Assembly (NCBI RefSeq): GCF_016862075.1
Contig: NZ_BOMG01000023.1
Coordinates: 1-64,000, forward strand
Direction: 5' to 3'
DNA: 64,000 bases
Origin: Actinoplanes couchii
GTDB lineage: Bacteria; Actinomycetota; Actinomycetes; Mycobacteriales; Micromonosporaceae
Part shown: positions 15,210-24,425 of the stretch, piece after piece
Layout: each line of letters starts with the position of its first letter
Position numbering within the stretch: the first letter of the stretch is position 1
Made by a program: the position numbers and the translations under genes
Notes under the pieces: model-generated
What the model was told of the DNA's origin: nothing
Database searches by the model: none
What the model saw: the letters and a program-made list of their open reading frames with translations, nothing else

Positions 15210-17012
15210 ATGCCCTACGCCCTGCTGCACCGCGACGGCGCCGACCACGTCGAGGTGCTCACCGGCGACGTCGTCACGGTCGCCCGGCTCGACGACATCC
15301 CGCTCGAACCGGGCACCCCGGTGCTCGCGGTCATCCCGTACCGGCAGATCACCGAACGTGGTTTCGACTGCGTCGACGACGCGGCTCCGCTGGAGTGCCT
15401 GCTGGTCCGGTCGGTCACGACCGAGCCGCTGAGCGCCTTCCCGCCCGGTGAGCTGACCCTGCGTGACGGCGGTTTCGACCTGTCCGACGACGAGTACGGC
15501 GCGGTGGTCGAGGAGGTGCTCCGCGACGAGATCGGGCACGGGGCGGGCGCCAACTTCGTCATCCACCGGGTCTACCGGGCGACCGTCGACGGGGACGTGC
15601 CGGCCGCCGCGCGGGCCGCGTTCGGGCGGCTGCTCGCCGGTGAGCAGGGCACCTACTGGACGTTCCTGGTCGACACCGGCAACCGGATCCTGGTCGGCGC
15701 CACCCCGGAACGGCACGTCAGCGTGCAGGACGGGATCACCATGATGAACCCGATCAGCGGAACCTTCCGCAACGGCTCCGGCGACATCCTCGACTTCCTC
15801 CGTGACCCCAAGGAGATCGAGGAGCTGTACATGGTCCTCGACGAGGAGCTGAAGATGATGGCCACCGTCGCCGAGCACGGCGGTCAGGTGGCCGGGCCGT
15901 ACCTGAAGGAGATGTCCCGCCTCACCCACACCGAGTACCTGCTCGCCGGGCGGGGTTCCCGGGACGTGCGGGAGGTGCTGCGGGAGACGATGTTCGCGCC
16001 GACCGTCACCGGCAGCCCGATCGAGAACGCCTGCCGGGTCATCGCCCGCCACGAACGCCGCGGCCGTCGCTACTACGCCGGTGTCCTCGCGCTGCTCGAC
16101 CACGACGTGGACGGCCGGCAGACCCTGGACGCGCCGATCCTGATCCGGACCGCCGAGATCACCCCGGACGGCTGCCTGCGGGTGCCGGTCGGCGCCACCC
16201 TGGTCCGGCACTCCACGGCGGCGGGCGAGGTCGCCGAGACCCACACGAAGGCGGCCGGCGTGCTGTCCGCGCTGGGCGCGGTTCCTTCCACAGCTGCTGC
16301 GGTACGCGGAACCATGCTCACCCCCGAGGTGCAGTCGATCCTGGCCGCCCGCAACGACGAACTGGCCCGGTTCTGGCTCGACTCCCGCGCCCTCGGCGCC
16401 CTGACGGTGGCCGCCCTGGCCGGCCGGCACGCGCTGATCGTGGACGCCGAGGACACCTTCACCGCGATGCTCGCCCACCAGCTCAAGGCTCTCGGCCTGA
16501 CCGTGACGCTCGCCCCGTGGAACGCCCTGCCGGCGTCGCTCGACGCCGACCTGCTCGTGGTCGGCCCCGGCCCGGGTGACCCGTCGGACGGCGGCGACCC
16601 GAAGATGGCGCGACTGCACGCGCTGGTCACGGCGGCCCTGGAGGCGGGACGGCCGTTGTTCGCGGTCTGTCTCGGGCAGCAGATCCTCGCCTCGGTGCTG
16701 GGTCTGCCGCTGATCCGCCGGGAGTCGCCGTACCAGGGGCTGGCCCGTGAGGTGGACCTGTTCGGCACGGTCCGCCGGGTCGGTTTCTACTCCAGTTTCG
16801 CCGCCGCGGCCGGCCCCTCGGACACCCGGTACGGCCCGGTCGAGCTGGCCGTCGACCCGGCCGACGGCACCGTGCACGCCCTGCGCGGGCCGGGTTTCGC
16901 CGGGGTCCAGTTCCACCCCGAGTCGGTGCTGAGCCGGGACGGCGTGGACGTTCTCCGGGAACTTCTGCCGCCGTTGCTGTCCGGGGTGGTTAGCCCGGCG
17001 ATTAGCGGGTAG
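15210..17012 (+). CDS. trpEG: fused anthranilate synthase (TrpE-TrpG, PhzE-like architecture)
   Basis: 600 residues: an N-terminal chorismate-binding synthase domain (to ~400, with NPISGTFRNG, GRGSRDVREVLRETMFAPTV and GSPIENACRV) joined to a class I glutamine amidotransferase (~405-600) with catalytic C487 (AVCLGQQ) and H569/E571 (FHPES). It converts chorismate and glutamine to anthranilate, the first step of Trp synthesis. The one-chain layout is shared by actinobacterial TrpE(G) and by phenazine PhzE (2-amino-2-deoxyisochorismate synthase). The Trp attenuator in front favours Trp synthesis, and no phenazine genes are near. GGAAAGAGG precedes the ATG; a perfect-stem hairpin follows the stop. 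Confidence 0.88.
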   Translation: MPYALLHRDGADHVEVLTGDVVTVARLDDIPLEPGTPVLAVIPYRQITERGFDCVDDAAPLECLLVRSVTTEPLSAFPPGELTLRDGGFDLSDDEYGAVVEEVLRDEIGHGAGANFVIHRVYRATVDGDVPAAARAAFGRLLAGEQGTYWTFLVDTGNRILVGATPERHVSVQDGITMMNPISGTFRNGSGDILDFLRDPKEIEELYMVLDEELKMMATVAEHGGQVAGPYLKEMSRLTHTEYLLAGRGSRDVREVLRETMFAPTVTGSPIENACRVIARHERRGRRYYAGVLALLDHDVDGRQTLDAPILIRTAEITPDGCLRVPVGATLVRHSTAAGEVAETHTKAAGVLSALGAVPSTAAAVRGTMLTPEVQSILAARNDELARFWLDSRALGALTVAALAGRHALIVDAEDTFTAMLAHQLKALGLTVTLAPWNALPASLDADLLVVGPGPGDPSDGGDPKMARLHALVTAALEAGRPLFAVCLGQQILASVLGLPLIRRESPYQGLAREVDLFGTVRRVGFYSSFAAAAGPSDTRYGPVELAVDPADGTVHALRGPGFAGVQFHPESVLSRDGVDVLRELLPPLLSGVVSPAISG

Positions 17013-17024
17013 CGAGACAGTGTC

Positions 17025-17063
17025 GGTGGTCCAAGGTGATCGAGAGCCTCACCTTGGGCCACC
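17025..17063 (+). terminator. terminator after trpEG
   Basis: A 15-bp stem, arms 17025-17039 and 17049-17063, broken only by one G-U pair, with a 9-base loop, 12 bases after the stop. Confidence 0.7.
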
Positions 17064-17174
17064 GGCCCGTTTCCGCTCCCCATCCGTCGCCGGGGTGAAC
17101 CGGGTTTACCGGCGCCCGTTGTCCGGGTATCGGCTGGCCGTCATCGTGTCGCTGACCACCATCGGAGGCGAATC

Positions 17175-17465
17175 ATGTCCGAGCCGCATGTCACCCTCGA
17201 CCCGAGCGCGCTGTCCCCGGTGGAGCAGAAGCTGCGCGGCCCGCTGGAGGAGCAGCTCAGCTCCGCCCTGCAGGCCGCGACCACCAAGGTCGAGCAGCAC
17301 TACTCCGGGGAGAACGTCGAACAGGTCACCTCGGAGTTGCTGGACCGGACGAAGGCCGGGCTGCACCCGGACATCGCCGCCGGTTTCCAGCCCGACAAGG
17401 CGCAGTTGCACCAGGTGGCCGAGGTGATCGTCGCCCGGTCCGACTCCCCGACCCAGGCCAACTAG
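17175..17465 (+). CDS. small hypothetical protein
   Basis: 96-residue acidic soluble protein I do not recognise. It starts with MSEPHVTLDPSALSPVEQKL and is predicted mostly helical, with Gln/Glu-rich stretches and no Cys, signal or membrane span. A strong GGAGG lies 7 bases before the ATG, and codon use is typical, so it is very likely real. It stands alone between the trpEG terminator and the convergent glycosidase gene. Confidence 0.7.
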   Translation: MSEPHVTLDPSALSPVEQKLRGPLEEQLSSALQAATTKVEQHYSGENVEQVTSELLDRTKAGLHPDIAAGFQPDKAQLHQVAEVIVARSDSPTQAN

Positions 17466-17468
17466 GTC

Positions 17469-20081
17469 CTAACCCCGGCGCAGATTGAAGATCAGGTCGA
17501 CGACCAGGGCGGTCCAGCCGGTCTGGTGCCACGCGCCGAGACCGGCCCCGTCGTCGCCGTTGAAGTACTCGGGGAAGACGACCAGGTCCTTCCAGTCCGG
17601 ATGGTCCTGGAACAGGGCGGTGGCTCCGTAGATCGGCCGCCGCCCGGTCCCGTCCGGCACGAACAGCCCGATCAGCCGGCGGGACAGGTCGTCGGCGATC
17701 TCGGCGAGACCGGCCTTGTGCTGGGCTCCGGTCGGGTACTCCGCCTTCAGGTCGTCGCCGTAGAACTCGGCGAACTCCCGCAGCGCCTGCACGAGCAGGT
17801 AGTTCACCGGCATCCAGACCGGCCCGCGCCAGTTGCTGTTGCCGCCGAACAGGCCGCTGGTGCTCTCCGCCGGCTCGTAACCGACGGTGAAGTCCGAGCC
17901 GCCCAGCGACACCGTGAACGGCTTCTCCAAATGGGCCCGGGACAGGGTGCGTAACCCGTACGGGGAAAGGAACTCCTCGGGGTCCAGCAACCTGGCCAGG
18001 ATCCGCAGAAGTTGATCCTGGCCGACCATGGAGAGCAGGCGCTGCTGGCGCCGGTCCGCGCCGCCGAGCCGCCGGGCGCTGATCACGTCACCGAACTCGC
18101 CCCGGTGGTGCAGCATCCAGCGGACCCGGGCGTTGATCTCGGGCAGCCGGTTGAGGGTCTCCGAGGTGAGCCGGGTGGTGGCCGCGAGCGGCAGCAGGCC
18201 GACGATGGAGCGGGCCTTGAGCGGCACCTTGTGGCCGTCCGGCAGGCGCAGCACGTCGTAGAAGAAGCTGTCCTCCTCGTCCCACAGCCCCTGCTGGTAG
18301 GCGGCCTCCGCGATGTACGTGAAGTGCTCGAGGAACTTGGTGGCCATGTCCTCGTAGGCCCGGTCGTGCAGCGCCAGGAGGATCGCCATGTCGAGCAGGT
18401 TGAGGGCGTACATCGCCATCCACCCGGTGCCGTCCGACTGTTCCAGCACACCGGCGACCGGCAGCGCCGCCGATCTGTCGAACGGGCCGACGTTGTCCAG
18501 CCCGAGGAAGCCGCCCTCGAACACGTTGTTGCCACCGACGTCCTTGCGGTTCACCCACCAGGTGAAATTGAGCAGCAGCTTGTGCATCACCCGGGACAGG
18601 AAGTCGAAATCGCGCCCGCCGTCGATCTTGAAGACCTGCAGGGCGGCCCACGCGTGTACGGGTGGGTTCACGTCCGAGAACGACCACTCGTACGCCGGGA
18701 TCTGCCCGTTGGGGTGCATGTACCACTCGCGGAGCAGCAGCAGGAGCTGCGACTTGGCGAAACCCGGGTCGACGCGGGCGATGCTGACACAGTGGAACGC
18801 CAGGTCCCAGGCCGCGTACCAGGGGTACTCCCACGGATCGGGCATGCTGATCACGTCGAAGCTGTTCATGTGCCACCAGCCGTTGTTGCGCCCGTAGCGC
18901 CGGCCCGGTGGCGGTGGCGAGGTGCCCGGGTCGCCGTGCAGCCACTGCTTCACGTCGAAGTGGTAGAACTGCTTGCCCCACATCAGCCCGGCCACCGCCT
19001 GGCGGGCGACATCCTTCTCGGCGGCGGTCGCGGCCGCCGGCAGCATCTCGTCGAAGAACTCGCCGGCCTCCGCCTGCCGGGCCCGGACCACCTCGGCCCA
19101 GCCGTCCCCCAGGTCCGCGGGAGGCAACTGCTGGTCACTGCGGGTCAACCGCAATCTGATGGTACGGGTTTCGCCCGACCCCATCCACAGGCGGTAATGC
19201 AACGCGCCCTTGGTGCCGGTGCCGGCCGGGTTCACGGTCGGTGACCGGTGGATCAGGTGGTCGTTGATCCCGTCCTTCGGGTACGGGCTGCGCCCCGGCA
19301 GGCCCCACAGCCGCTGCGAGTTCGTCTCGTTGTCGCACATCAGCGCGGTCGGCGCGCCCTGCCCGTCCAGGGTGAGGTGGCCGAGCGAGCGGTGCCGGCC
19401 CGCCAGCCGCCCCGGGACGCCGGTCATCGACGGCACCTCCCGGTTCGGCAGGCCCCACGCCCAGGTGTTGCGGAACCACAGCGTCGGCAGCACGTGCAGC
19501 ACCGCCGGGTCGGGGCCGCGGTTGCTGACGGTGATCGCGATGCACACGTCGGTCGGGCTCGCCTTGGCGTAGTCGACGGTGACCGCCCAGAACCTGTCGT
19601 CGTCGAAGATCCCGGTGTCGACCAGCTCGTACTCGCCCTGTTCCCGGGAGCGCTGCCCGTTGACCCGGACCAGTTCGTCGTACGGGAAGGGGGCCTGCGG
19701 GTAGTGGTAGCGCCAGCGCATCCAGGAGTGGGTGGGGGTGGAGTCCTGGTACCACCAGTAGTCCTTGGCGTCCTCGCCGTGGTTGCCGCCGTCGCCGCCG
19801 AGGCCGAACATCCGCTCCTTCAGGATCGGATCGCGCCCGTTCCACAGCGCCAGGGCGAAGGCGAACGTCTGCCGGTCGTCGCAGAGGCCGCCCATGCCGT
19901 CCTCGTTCCAGCGGTACGCCCGGGACCGGGCGTGGTCGTGCGGGAAGTAGTCCCAGGCGGTGCCGTGCTCGCTGTAGTCCTCCCGGACCGTCCCCCACGC
20001 GCGCTCGGCGAGGTAGGGGCCCCAGGCCCGCCACGGTTGCTCCCCGGAATCCGCCTGACCCAGCCGTACCCGCTCCGACAA
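17469..20081 (-). CDS. MGH1-type/GH63-like glycoside hydrolase
   Basis: 870-residue cytoplasmic protein with a beta-sandwich N-terminus and an (alpha/alpha)6 barrel, as in mannosylglycerate hydrolase (MGH1-type) and GH63 glucosidase relatives. Signature stretches: YFPHDHARSRAYRWNEDG, EYPWYAAWDLAFHC (likely acid), GGNSNWRGPVWMPVNYLL and VFPEYFNGDDGAGLGAWHQT. The likely activity is hydrolysis of an alpha-glucosyl or mannosyl glycoside; substrate not assignable. I chose the TTG start, preceded by GGAGGTGAGG, giving SERVRLGQADSGEQPWRAWG, which matches the family N-terminus. Any longer reading runs antisense to the Nudix gene. Confidence 0.85.
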   Translation of the reverse strand: MSERVRLGQADSGEQPWRAWGPYLAERAWGTVREDYSEHGTAWDYFPHDHARSRAYRWNEDGMGGLCDDRQTFAFALALWNGRDPILKERMFGLGGDGGNHGEDAKDYWWYQDSTPTHSWMRWRYHYPQAPFPYDELVRVNGQRSREQGEYELVDTGIFDDDRFWAVTVDYAKASPTDVCIAITVSNRGPDPAVLHVLPTLWFRNTWAWGLPNREVPSMTGVPGRLAGRHRSLGHLTLDGQGAPTALMCDNETNSQRLWGLPGRSPYPKDGINDHLIHRSPTVNPAGTGTKGALHYRLWMGSGETRTIRLRLTRSDQQLPPADLGDGWAEVVRARQAEAGEFFDEMLPAAATAAEKDVARQAVAGLMWGKQFYHFDVKQWLHGDPGTSPPPPGRRYGRNNGWWHMNSFDVISMPDPWEYPWYAAWDLAFHCVSIARVDPGFAKSQLLLLLREWYMHPNGQIPAYEWSFSDVNPPVHAWAALQVFKIDGGRDFDFLSRVMHKLLLNFTWWVNRKDVGGNNVFEGGFLGLDNVGPFDRSAALPVAGVLEQSDGTGWMAMYALNLLDMAILLALHDRAYEDMATKFLEHFTYIAEAAYQQGLWDEEDSFFYDVLRLPDGHKVPLKARSIVGLLPLAATTRLTSETLNRLPEINARVRWMLHHRGEFGDVISARRLGGADRRQQRLLSMVGQDQLLRILARLLDPEEFLSPYGLRTLSRAHLEKPFTVSLGGSDFTVGYEPAESTSGLFGGNSNWRGPVWMPVNYLLVQALREFAEFYGDDLKAEYPTGAQHKAGLAEIADDLSRRLIGLFVPDGTGRRPIYGATALFQDHPDWKDLVVFPEYFNGDDGAGLGAWHQTGWTALVVDLIFNLRRG

Positions 20082-20237
20082 GTCCGTCCTCACCTCCGCG
20101 ATCGCCTCCCACAGTCGATCACCCCTGAGAGTGTCACGCCGATGTGTCGAACGTGTAAGCCTCCCGGCGATCCGGGGCCGGGCTCCTGCCGCCGGTCGTG
20201 TTTCCCCGGACCGGGCCGCTCGCTCGACCGCGGAATC

Positions 20238-20243
20238 TAGGCT
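20238..20243 (+). promoter_or_regulatory. candidate leaderless -10 box for Nudix gene
   Basis: TAGGCT fits TANNNT and ends 6 bases before the GTG at 20250; no ribosome site is present. Confidence 0.4.
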
Positions 20244-20249
20244 CGCGGA

Positions 20250-20744
20250 GTGCCAGCTTCTGAATACGTGACCGAACTGCGCGGCAAGGTCGGCTCCGGT
20301 CTGCTCATGTTCCCGACGGTGTCCGCGGTGATCTTCAACGACCGCGAGGAGATCCTGCTCGCCCAGCGCAGCGACAACGGCCTGTGGACCCTGGTGGCCG
20401 GAATGATGGACCCCGGCGAACAACCGGCCGACACCCTGGTCCGGGAGGTGGCGGAGGAGACCTCGATCCAGGTGGAGATCCAGCGCCTGGCCGGGGTGGC
20501 CCTGCACGAGGTCACCTATCCGAACGGCGACCTGTGCCACATGGTCAACTCCTGGTTCCGCTGCCGGGCGACCGGCGGCGAGGCCCGGGTCAACGACAGC
20601 GAGTCCCTGGCGGTCGGCTGGTTCGCACTGGACGCCCTGCCGGACCTGAACCCCTACGCCCTGCACCGTATCCGCACGGCCCTGCCCGAGGAGGGCCCCG
20701 CCTGGTTCGCCGCCCCCGGCGACCGGATGATCGCCGGGATGTGA
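20250..20744 (+). CDS. Nudix hydrolase
   Basis: 164 residues with the Nudix box G-x5-E-x7-REVAEETSI at about residues 51-73. The helix glycine of the consensus EExGU is serine here; the metal-binding glutamates (REVAEE) are kept. Relatives hydrolyse nucleoside diphosphate compounds such as NADH, ADP-ribose or oxidised dNTPs. Substrate unknown. The GTG start has no ribosome site but a TANNNT box 6 bases upstream. It is divergent from the large glycosidase and convergent with the NarL-type regulator. Confidence 0.9.
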   Translation: MPASEYVTELRGKVGSGLLMFPTVSAVIFNDREEILLAQRSDNGLWTLVAGMMDPGEQPADTLVREVAEETSIQVEIQRLAGVALHEVTYPNGDLCHMVNSWFRCRATGGEARVNDSESLAVGWFALDALPDLNPYALHRIRTALPEEGPAWFAAPGDRMIAGM

Positions 20745-20753
20745 CGGCAGGTT

Positions 20754-21431
20754 TCAACCGGCCAGCCACCCGGGACGGATCAGGCCGGCCTCGTAGGCCT
20801 GGACGACGAGCTGGGCGCGGTCCCGGGCGCCCAGCTTGATCATCGTGCGGCTGACGTGGGTCTTCGCGGTGGCCGGACTGATCACCAGGCGGGCGGCGAT
20901 CTCGTCGTTGGAGAGGCCTTCGGCGACCAGCACCATCACCTCGCGTTCGCGGTCGGTGAGCTGGTCCAGCTCGCGGGGCGGCTCCGGTCGGCGCCCCCGC
21001 GCCGCCGAGGCCACGAACGACCCGATCACCCGCCGCGTCACGCTGGGCGACAGCAGGGCGTCCCCGCCCGCCACGGCCCGGATGCCCCGCAGCAGATCCA
21101 CCGGCTCGGTGTCCTTCACCAGGAACCCGGACGCCCCGGTACGCAGCGCCTCGAACACGTACTCGTCGAGTTCGAAGGTGGTGAGGATGACCACCCGGGT
21201 ACCGCCCAGCTCCGGATCGGCGGCGATCCGCCGGGTGGCCTCCAGCCCGTCCACCCCCGGCATCCGGATGTCCATCAGCACCACGTCGGGCCGCACCGCC
21301 CGGACCACCTCCACGGCCCGCAGCCCGTCCCCCGCCTCCCCGATCACGTCGATGTCCGGCTCGGCGTCGAGCAGAGCCCGGAACCCGGCCCGGACCAGCA
21401 CCTGATCGTCAGCCAGCACCACCGTGATCAT
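20754..21431 (-). CDS. NarL/FixJ-type response regulator
   Basis: 225-residue DNA-binding response regulator. Receiver domain 1-120 has acidic pocket D8/D9, phosphoacceptor D54 (LMDIRMPG) and Lys in LVKDTEP. The LuxR helix-turn-helix at ~155-215 has LTDREREVMVLVAEGLSNDE and the recognition helix around ISPATAKTHVSR. The ATG overlaps the kinase stop by 4 bases (ATGA), so the two are translationally coupled partners. Targets unknown. Confidence 0.95.
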   Translation of the reverse strand: MITVVLADDQVLVRAGFRALLDAEPDIDVIGEAGDGLRAVEVVRAVRPDVVLMDIRMPGVDGLEATRRIAADPELGGTRVVILTTFELDEYVFEALRTGASGFLVKDTEPVDLLRGIRAVAGGDALLSPSVTRRVIGSFVASAARGRRPEPPRELDQLTDREREVMVLVAEGLSNDEIAARLVISPATAKTHVSRTMIKLGARDRAQLVVQAYEAGLIRPGWLAG

Positions 21432-22804
21432 CGCTCCTCCGCCATCCCCGACCGGACCTTCCCCTCCGCACCGCCACCGTCCGCACCGCCACCGTCCGGA
21501 TCACCGGTCCCCGTCCTCGGCGCCGGCAGCGTCGCGGTGACCTGGAAGCCGCCGGACGGGAGCGGGCCCGCGGCGACGTGACCGCCGAGGCTCTCCGCCC
21601 TCGCCCGCATGCCGGTGATGCCGTTGCCGCTCCCGGGACTTCTCCCGGCGGCGCGGGCGGGCGAACCCGGGAGCGGGGTGTCGGTGATCCGCAGGGTCAG
21701 GGTGGCCGGGGCGTAGGTCAGTTCCACCCGGACCGACGGGGACGGCGCCGCGTGACGGCGGACGTTCGTCAGGGCCTCCTGGGCTATCCGGTAAGCGGCC
21801 CGGTCCACCTCCGGCGGCAGTGGACGTGGGTCGCCCTCGATGTGGGTGGTCACCGGGAAACCCGCGTCCGTCGTCAGCGCCGGCAGGCGGTCCAGGCCGG
21901 GGGACGGCTCCCGAGGGGCCGGCTCGCCCTCGGTGCGCAGCACGGCCAGGACCGATCGGACCTCGCGCAACGCCTCGGCGCTGGCGGTCTTGATCGCGGT
22001 CAGGGCCTCCCGGGCCTGCTCGGGACGGTTGTCCATCAGGTGCAGACCCACCCCCGCCTGCACATTGATCAGGGACAGGTGGTGACCCAGGACGTCGTGC
22101 AGCTCCTGGGCCATCCGCAGGCGTTCCTCGGACTCCTGGCGGCGTTTCTGTTCGGCCTGGGCCCGGCGCTGTTCCTCCCTCGCCCTGGTCAGCGCCGCCA
22201 GATGCTCGCCCCGGGCCTTCGACACCGTGCCCAGCAGCACCGTGCCGGCCATCGCCGCCGCGCCCAGCATCAGCTCGCGCGGGCCGGGACTGATCGAGGG
22301 ATCCAGGCCCAGTGGGCCGGCCAGGAGCACCGTCGTCGAGGCCCACACGGTCCAGGTGACGGCGGCGGCGATCGCGGCGGTGGTCCGGCGGCCCAGTCTG
22401 GCCAGGTGGAACAGGGCCATCCCGGGGGCCACCGCGTACATCCAGTGCGGTGAGCTGTAGATCGCGACGACCAGGGACGCCGTCGCGGACACCACGAAGA
22501 CCGGCACCGGGAAACGCCGGCGCCAGAGCAGCGCGAGCGGCCCGATCAGCAGCAGGGCGACGGCCGCCGGGGTGAGCGCCAGGTGGGCGCCGCCGCGCTC
22601 GGCCAGCTGACGGGTGCCGGCCAGGTGGAAGATCGTCGCGACGATCGCCGCGCCGGGTGGCCAGTCGGAGTGCCGCCGCTTGCGCCGCGCCCAGGGCGGC
22701 CCGGACACCGGCTCGTCCCCCTCACCCCGCGACGCGGCCCACGGGACGGACGACGCACGCCACCGCGGCGCGGACCACGGGGCGTGATCGCCGGAATACC
22801 TCAT
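21428..22804 (-). CDS. NarL-family sensor histidine kinase
   Basis: 458 residues. About four to five membrane helices occupy ~45-185. A coiled-coil-like linker rich in Arg, Glu and Gln follows. HisKA_3 has phosphorylated H236 in AQELHDVLGHHLS. A short HATPase domain has N in EALTNVRRHA and GNGITGMRARAE. It ends with a Gly/Asp-rich tail. No extracellular sensor domain is present, so the stimulus is probably sensed in the membrane, as in DesK-like kinases (inference). The ATG at 22804 lacks a ribosome site; a GTG at 22708 has GAGGGGGA 7 bases upstream and may be the true start. Codon use between them looks coding. Confidence 0.9.
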   Translation of the reverse strand: MRYSGDHAPWSAPRWRASSVPWAASRGEGDEPVSGPPWARRKRRHSDWPPGAAIVATIFHLAGTRQLAERGGAHLALTPAAVALLLIGPLALLWRRRFPVPVFVVSATASLVVAIYSSPHWMYAVAPGMALFHLARLGRRTTAAIAAAVTWTVWASTTVLLAGPLGLDPSISPGPRELMLGAAAMAGTVLLGTVSKARGEHLAALTRAREEQRRAQAEQKRRQESEERLRMAQELHDVLGHHLSLINVQAGVGLHLMDNRPEQAREALTAIKTASAEALREVRSVLAVLRTEGEPAPREPSPGLDRLPALTTDAGFPVTTHIEGDPRPLPPEVDRAAYRIAQEALTNVRRHAAPSPSVRVELTYAPATLTLRITDTPLPGSPARAAGRSPGSGNGITGMRARAESLGGHVAAGPLPSGGFQVTATLPAPRTGTGDPDGGGADGGGAEGKVRSGMAEER

Positions 22805-23065
22805 GGGCCGAACGTACGTCACCGGCCGGCGCCCCGGCATCGGAGCAGGGTCGGGTCCCCCGCTACGACCCGGGGATGATCCGGCGTGCGGCGCGTACTC
22901 CGCCGGGCGTACCGGAAAGCAGGAAAGCGGCGCGGAATGCGCCGGACGGATGCCTCCCCGGACGGACGCGCGTGACCCCGGCGGACGGCCACTCTGGAGG
23001 ACATCACCAGGGTGGACGTCACGACGGCGGACGACGTGACGGACCCGGAGCCAGAGGAGCACACC

Positions 23066-23494
23066 ATGCCGATCACGACGACGACCCGTCTGCGCACCTC
23101 CGACGCCGAGCGGGAGCAGGTCGCCGAGATCCTGCGGGCCGCCACCGCCGAGGGCCGGCTGGACCTGAACGAGGGCGAGGAGCGGCTGGCCGCCGCGTAC
23201 GCCGCGAAGTTCGCCGACGAACTGTCGGTGCTCACCCGGGATCTGCCGGGCGGTGGCCGGCAGGCGCTGGCCCGGACGCCACAGGCCCTCGCCGAGAAAC
23301 GCCGCGCGCTGTCCCGGCATGCGAGTTTCCTCCTGATCGCGGCCGGTGTCCTGACCGGACTGTGGGTGCTCTCCGGCGCCACCTTCTTCTGGCCGGTGTT
23401 CCCGATCGCGTTCCTGGTCATCGGCTTCGTCAAGCACATGCGGTACGGCCGATGGCGCCCCGGGTACACGTTCGGCCACGGTCACCGGCACTGA
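23066..23494 (+). CDS. DUF1707 domain membrane protein
   Basis: 142 residues. The N-terminal DUF1707 (~7-60: LRTSDAEREQVAEILRAATA, then EGRLDLNEGEERL) is a short helical domain common in actinobacteria. Two hydrophobic segments follow (~88-125), then a basic, His-rich tail (GHGHRH). Function is not known; such proteins are often fused to shape or stress membrane domains. ATG with GAGGAG 7 bases upstream; earlier in-frame codons lack a site. The 261 bases before it, back to the kinase gene, show no gene or clear signal. Confidence 0.85.
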   Translation: MPITTTTRLRTSDAEREQVAEILRAATAEGRLDLNEGEERLAAAYAAKFADELSVLTRDLPGGGRQALARTPQALAEKRRALSRHASFLLIAAGVLTGLWVLSGATFFWPVFPIAFLVIGFVKHMRYGRWRPGYTFGHGHRH

Positions 23495-23606
23495 TCGATG
23501 GACTGTCGGGTGGCCGACCCCACGCGCGACACGCTCCCACAGACGTTGATCTTCATCCCGGGCTCTGCGACAGTTGCCGAGTTTTGTTCGGGGAGGGACA
23601 ACGCAG

Positions 23607-24425
23607 ATGATGGGTCCGTCGCACGCGCTCTCGGGGTCGGCCGCCTGGCTGGCCGGCAGTTGGGCGCTGTACCAGTTCGCCAACGTGAGCCAGTCGCCGC
23701 TGGAGGTGGCGGTCGGCACGGCGATCTGTGCGGGTGGCGCGCTCCTTCCCGACCTGGACATGTCCGGCAAGGTGACGAAGAACCAGGGTGGCGCGACGGT
23801 CGCCCGGACGTTCGGGGTGGCGTCGCTGTTCGTGGCCGAGGTGGTGGAGAAGTTCTCCCTCGGCGTCTACACGGCCACCAAGCTGAGCAAGGATCCGCGG
23901 CGCAACAACGGGCACCGCACGTTCACCCACACCCTCCCGTTCTGCTTCCTGATCGGCTGGGGCACGACCACGCTCGCGGCGAAGTACGGCGAGTGGGCGG
24001 TGGTCGCCATCGTCTTCATCATGTCCGGTCTGGCGCTGCGCGGCCTGTTCGACAAGTGGGCGGAGCGGGCCGGCTGGGTGATCGTGACCCTGGCGTCGGC
24101 GGTGATCGCCTGGTTCACCGCCGCGAACCTGTCCGGTGACCGCGGTTATCCGCTGCTGGGCATGGCCGTCGGCGTCGGCTGTTTCGTGCACATCCTCGGC
24201 GACATGATCACCAAGAACGGTGTGCCGATCCTCTGGCCGATCCCGATCAAACGTCGCATGTGGATGATGGTCGGCATCCCGAACAGCATGGCCGTGAAGG
24301 TCGGCGGCAAGGTCGAGGTGGTCGTCCTGCGCACCGCCTTCACGGTGATCTCACTGCTGTCGATCGCCGGCCTGTTCATCCCCAGCGTGCTGGAGAGACT
24401 GAACTCGGAGTTCTTCAAGTCCTAA
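23607..24425 (+). CDS. YdjM/DUF457-type membrane metal-dependent hydrolase
   Basis: 272-residue integral membrane protein with about six hydrophobic segments. The start MMGPSHALSGSAAWL and the motif GALLPDLD are hallmarks of the YdjM (LexA-induced membrane hydrolase) group; HRTFTHTLPF and FVHILGDMIT supply further His/Asp residues of the presumed metal site. The physiological substrate is not established in the family. GGGAGGGA lies upstream of tandem ATGs; the first is used. The 3' end overlaps the convergent dehydrogenase gene by 4 bases. Confidence 0.85.
   Translation: MMGPSHALSGSAAWLAGSWALYQFANVSQSPLEVAVGTAICAGGALLPDLDMSGKVTKNQGGATVARTFGVASLFVAEVVEKFSLGVYTATKLSKDPRRNNGHRTFTHTLPFCFLIGWGTTTLAAKYGEWAVVAIVFIMSGLALRGLFDKWAERAGWVIVTLASAVIAWFTAANLSGDRGYPLLGMAVGVGCFVHILGDMITKNGVPILWPIPIKRRMWMMVGIPNSMAVKVGGKVEVVVLRTAFTVISLLSIAGLFIPSVLERLNSEFFKS

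Noticed and set aside
15210..17012. Phenazine biosynthesis gene phzE
   Set aside because: Architecture is compatible, but the Trp attenuator and lack of other phz genes favour Trp synthesis.
20082..20666. Long N-terminus of the MGH1-type glycosidase
   Set aside because: It runs antisense through the Nudix gene; a TTG with a strong ribosome site at 20081 gives the family N-terminus.
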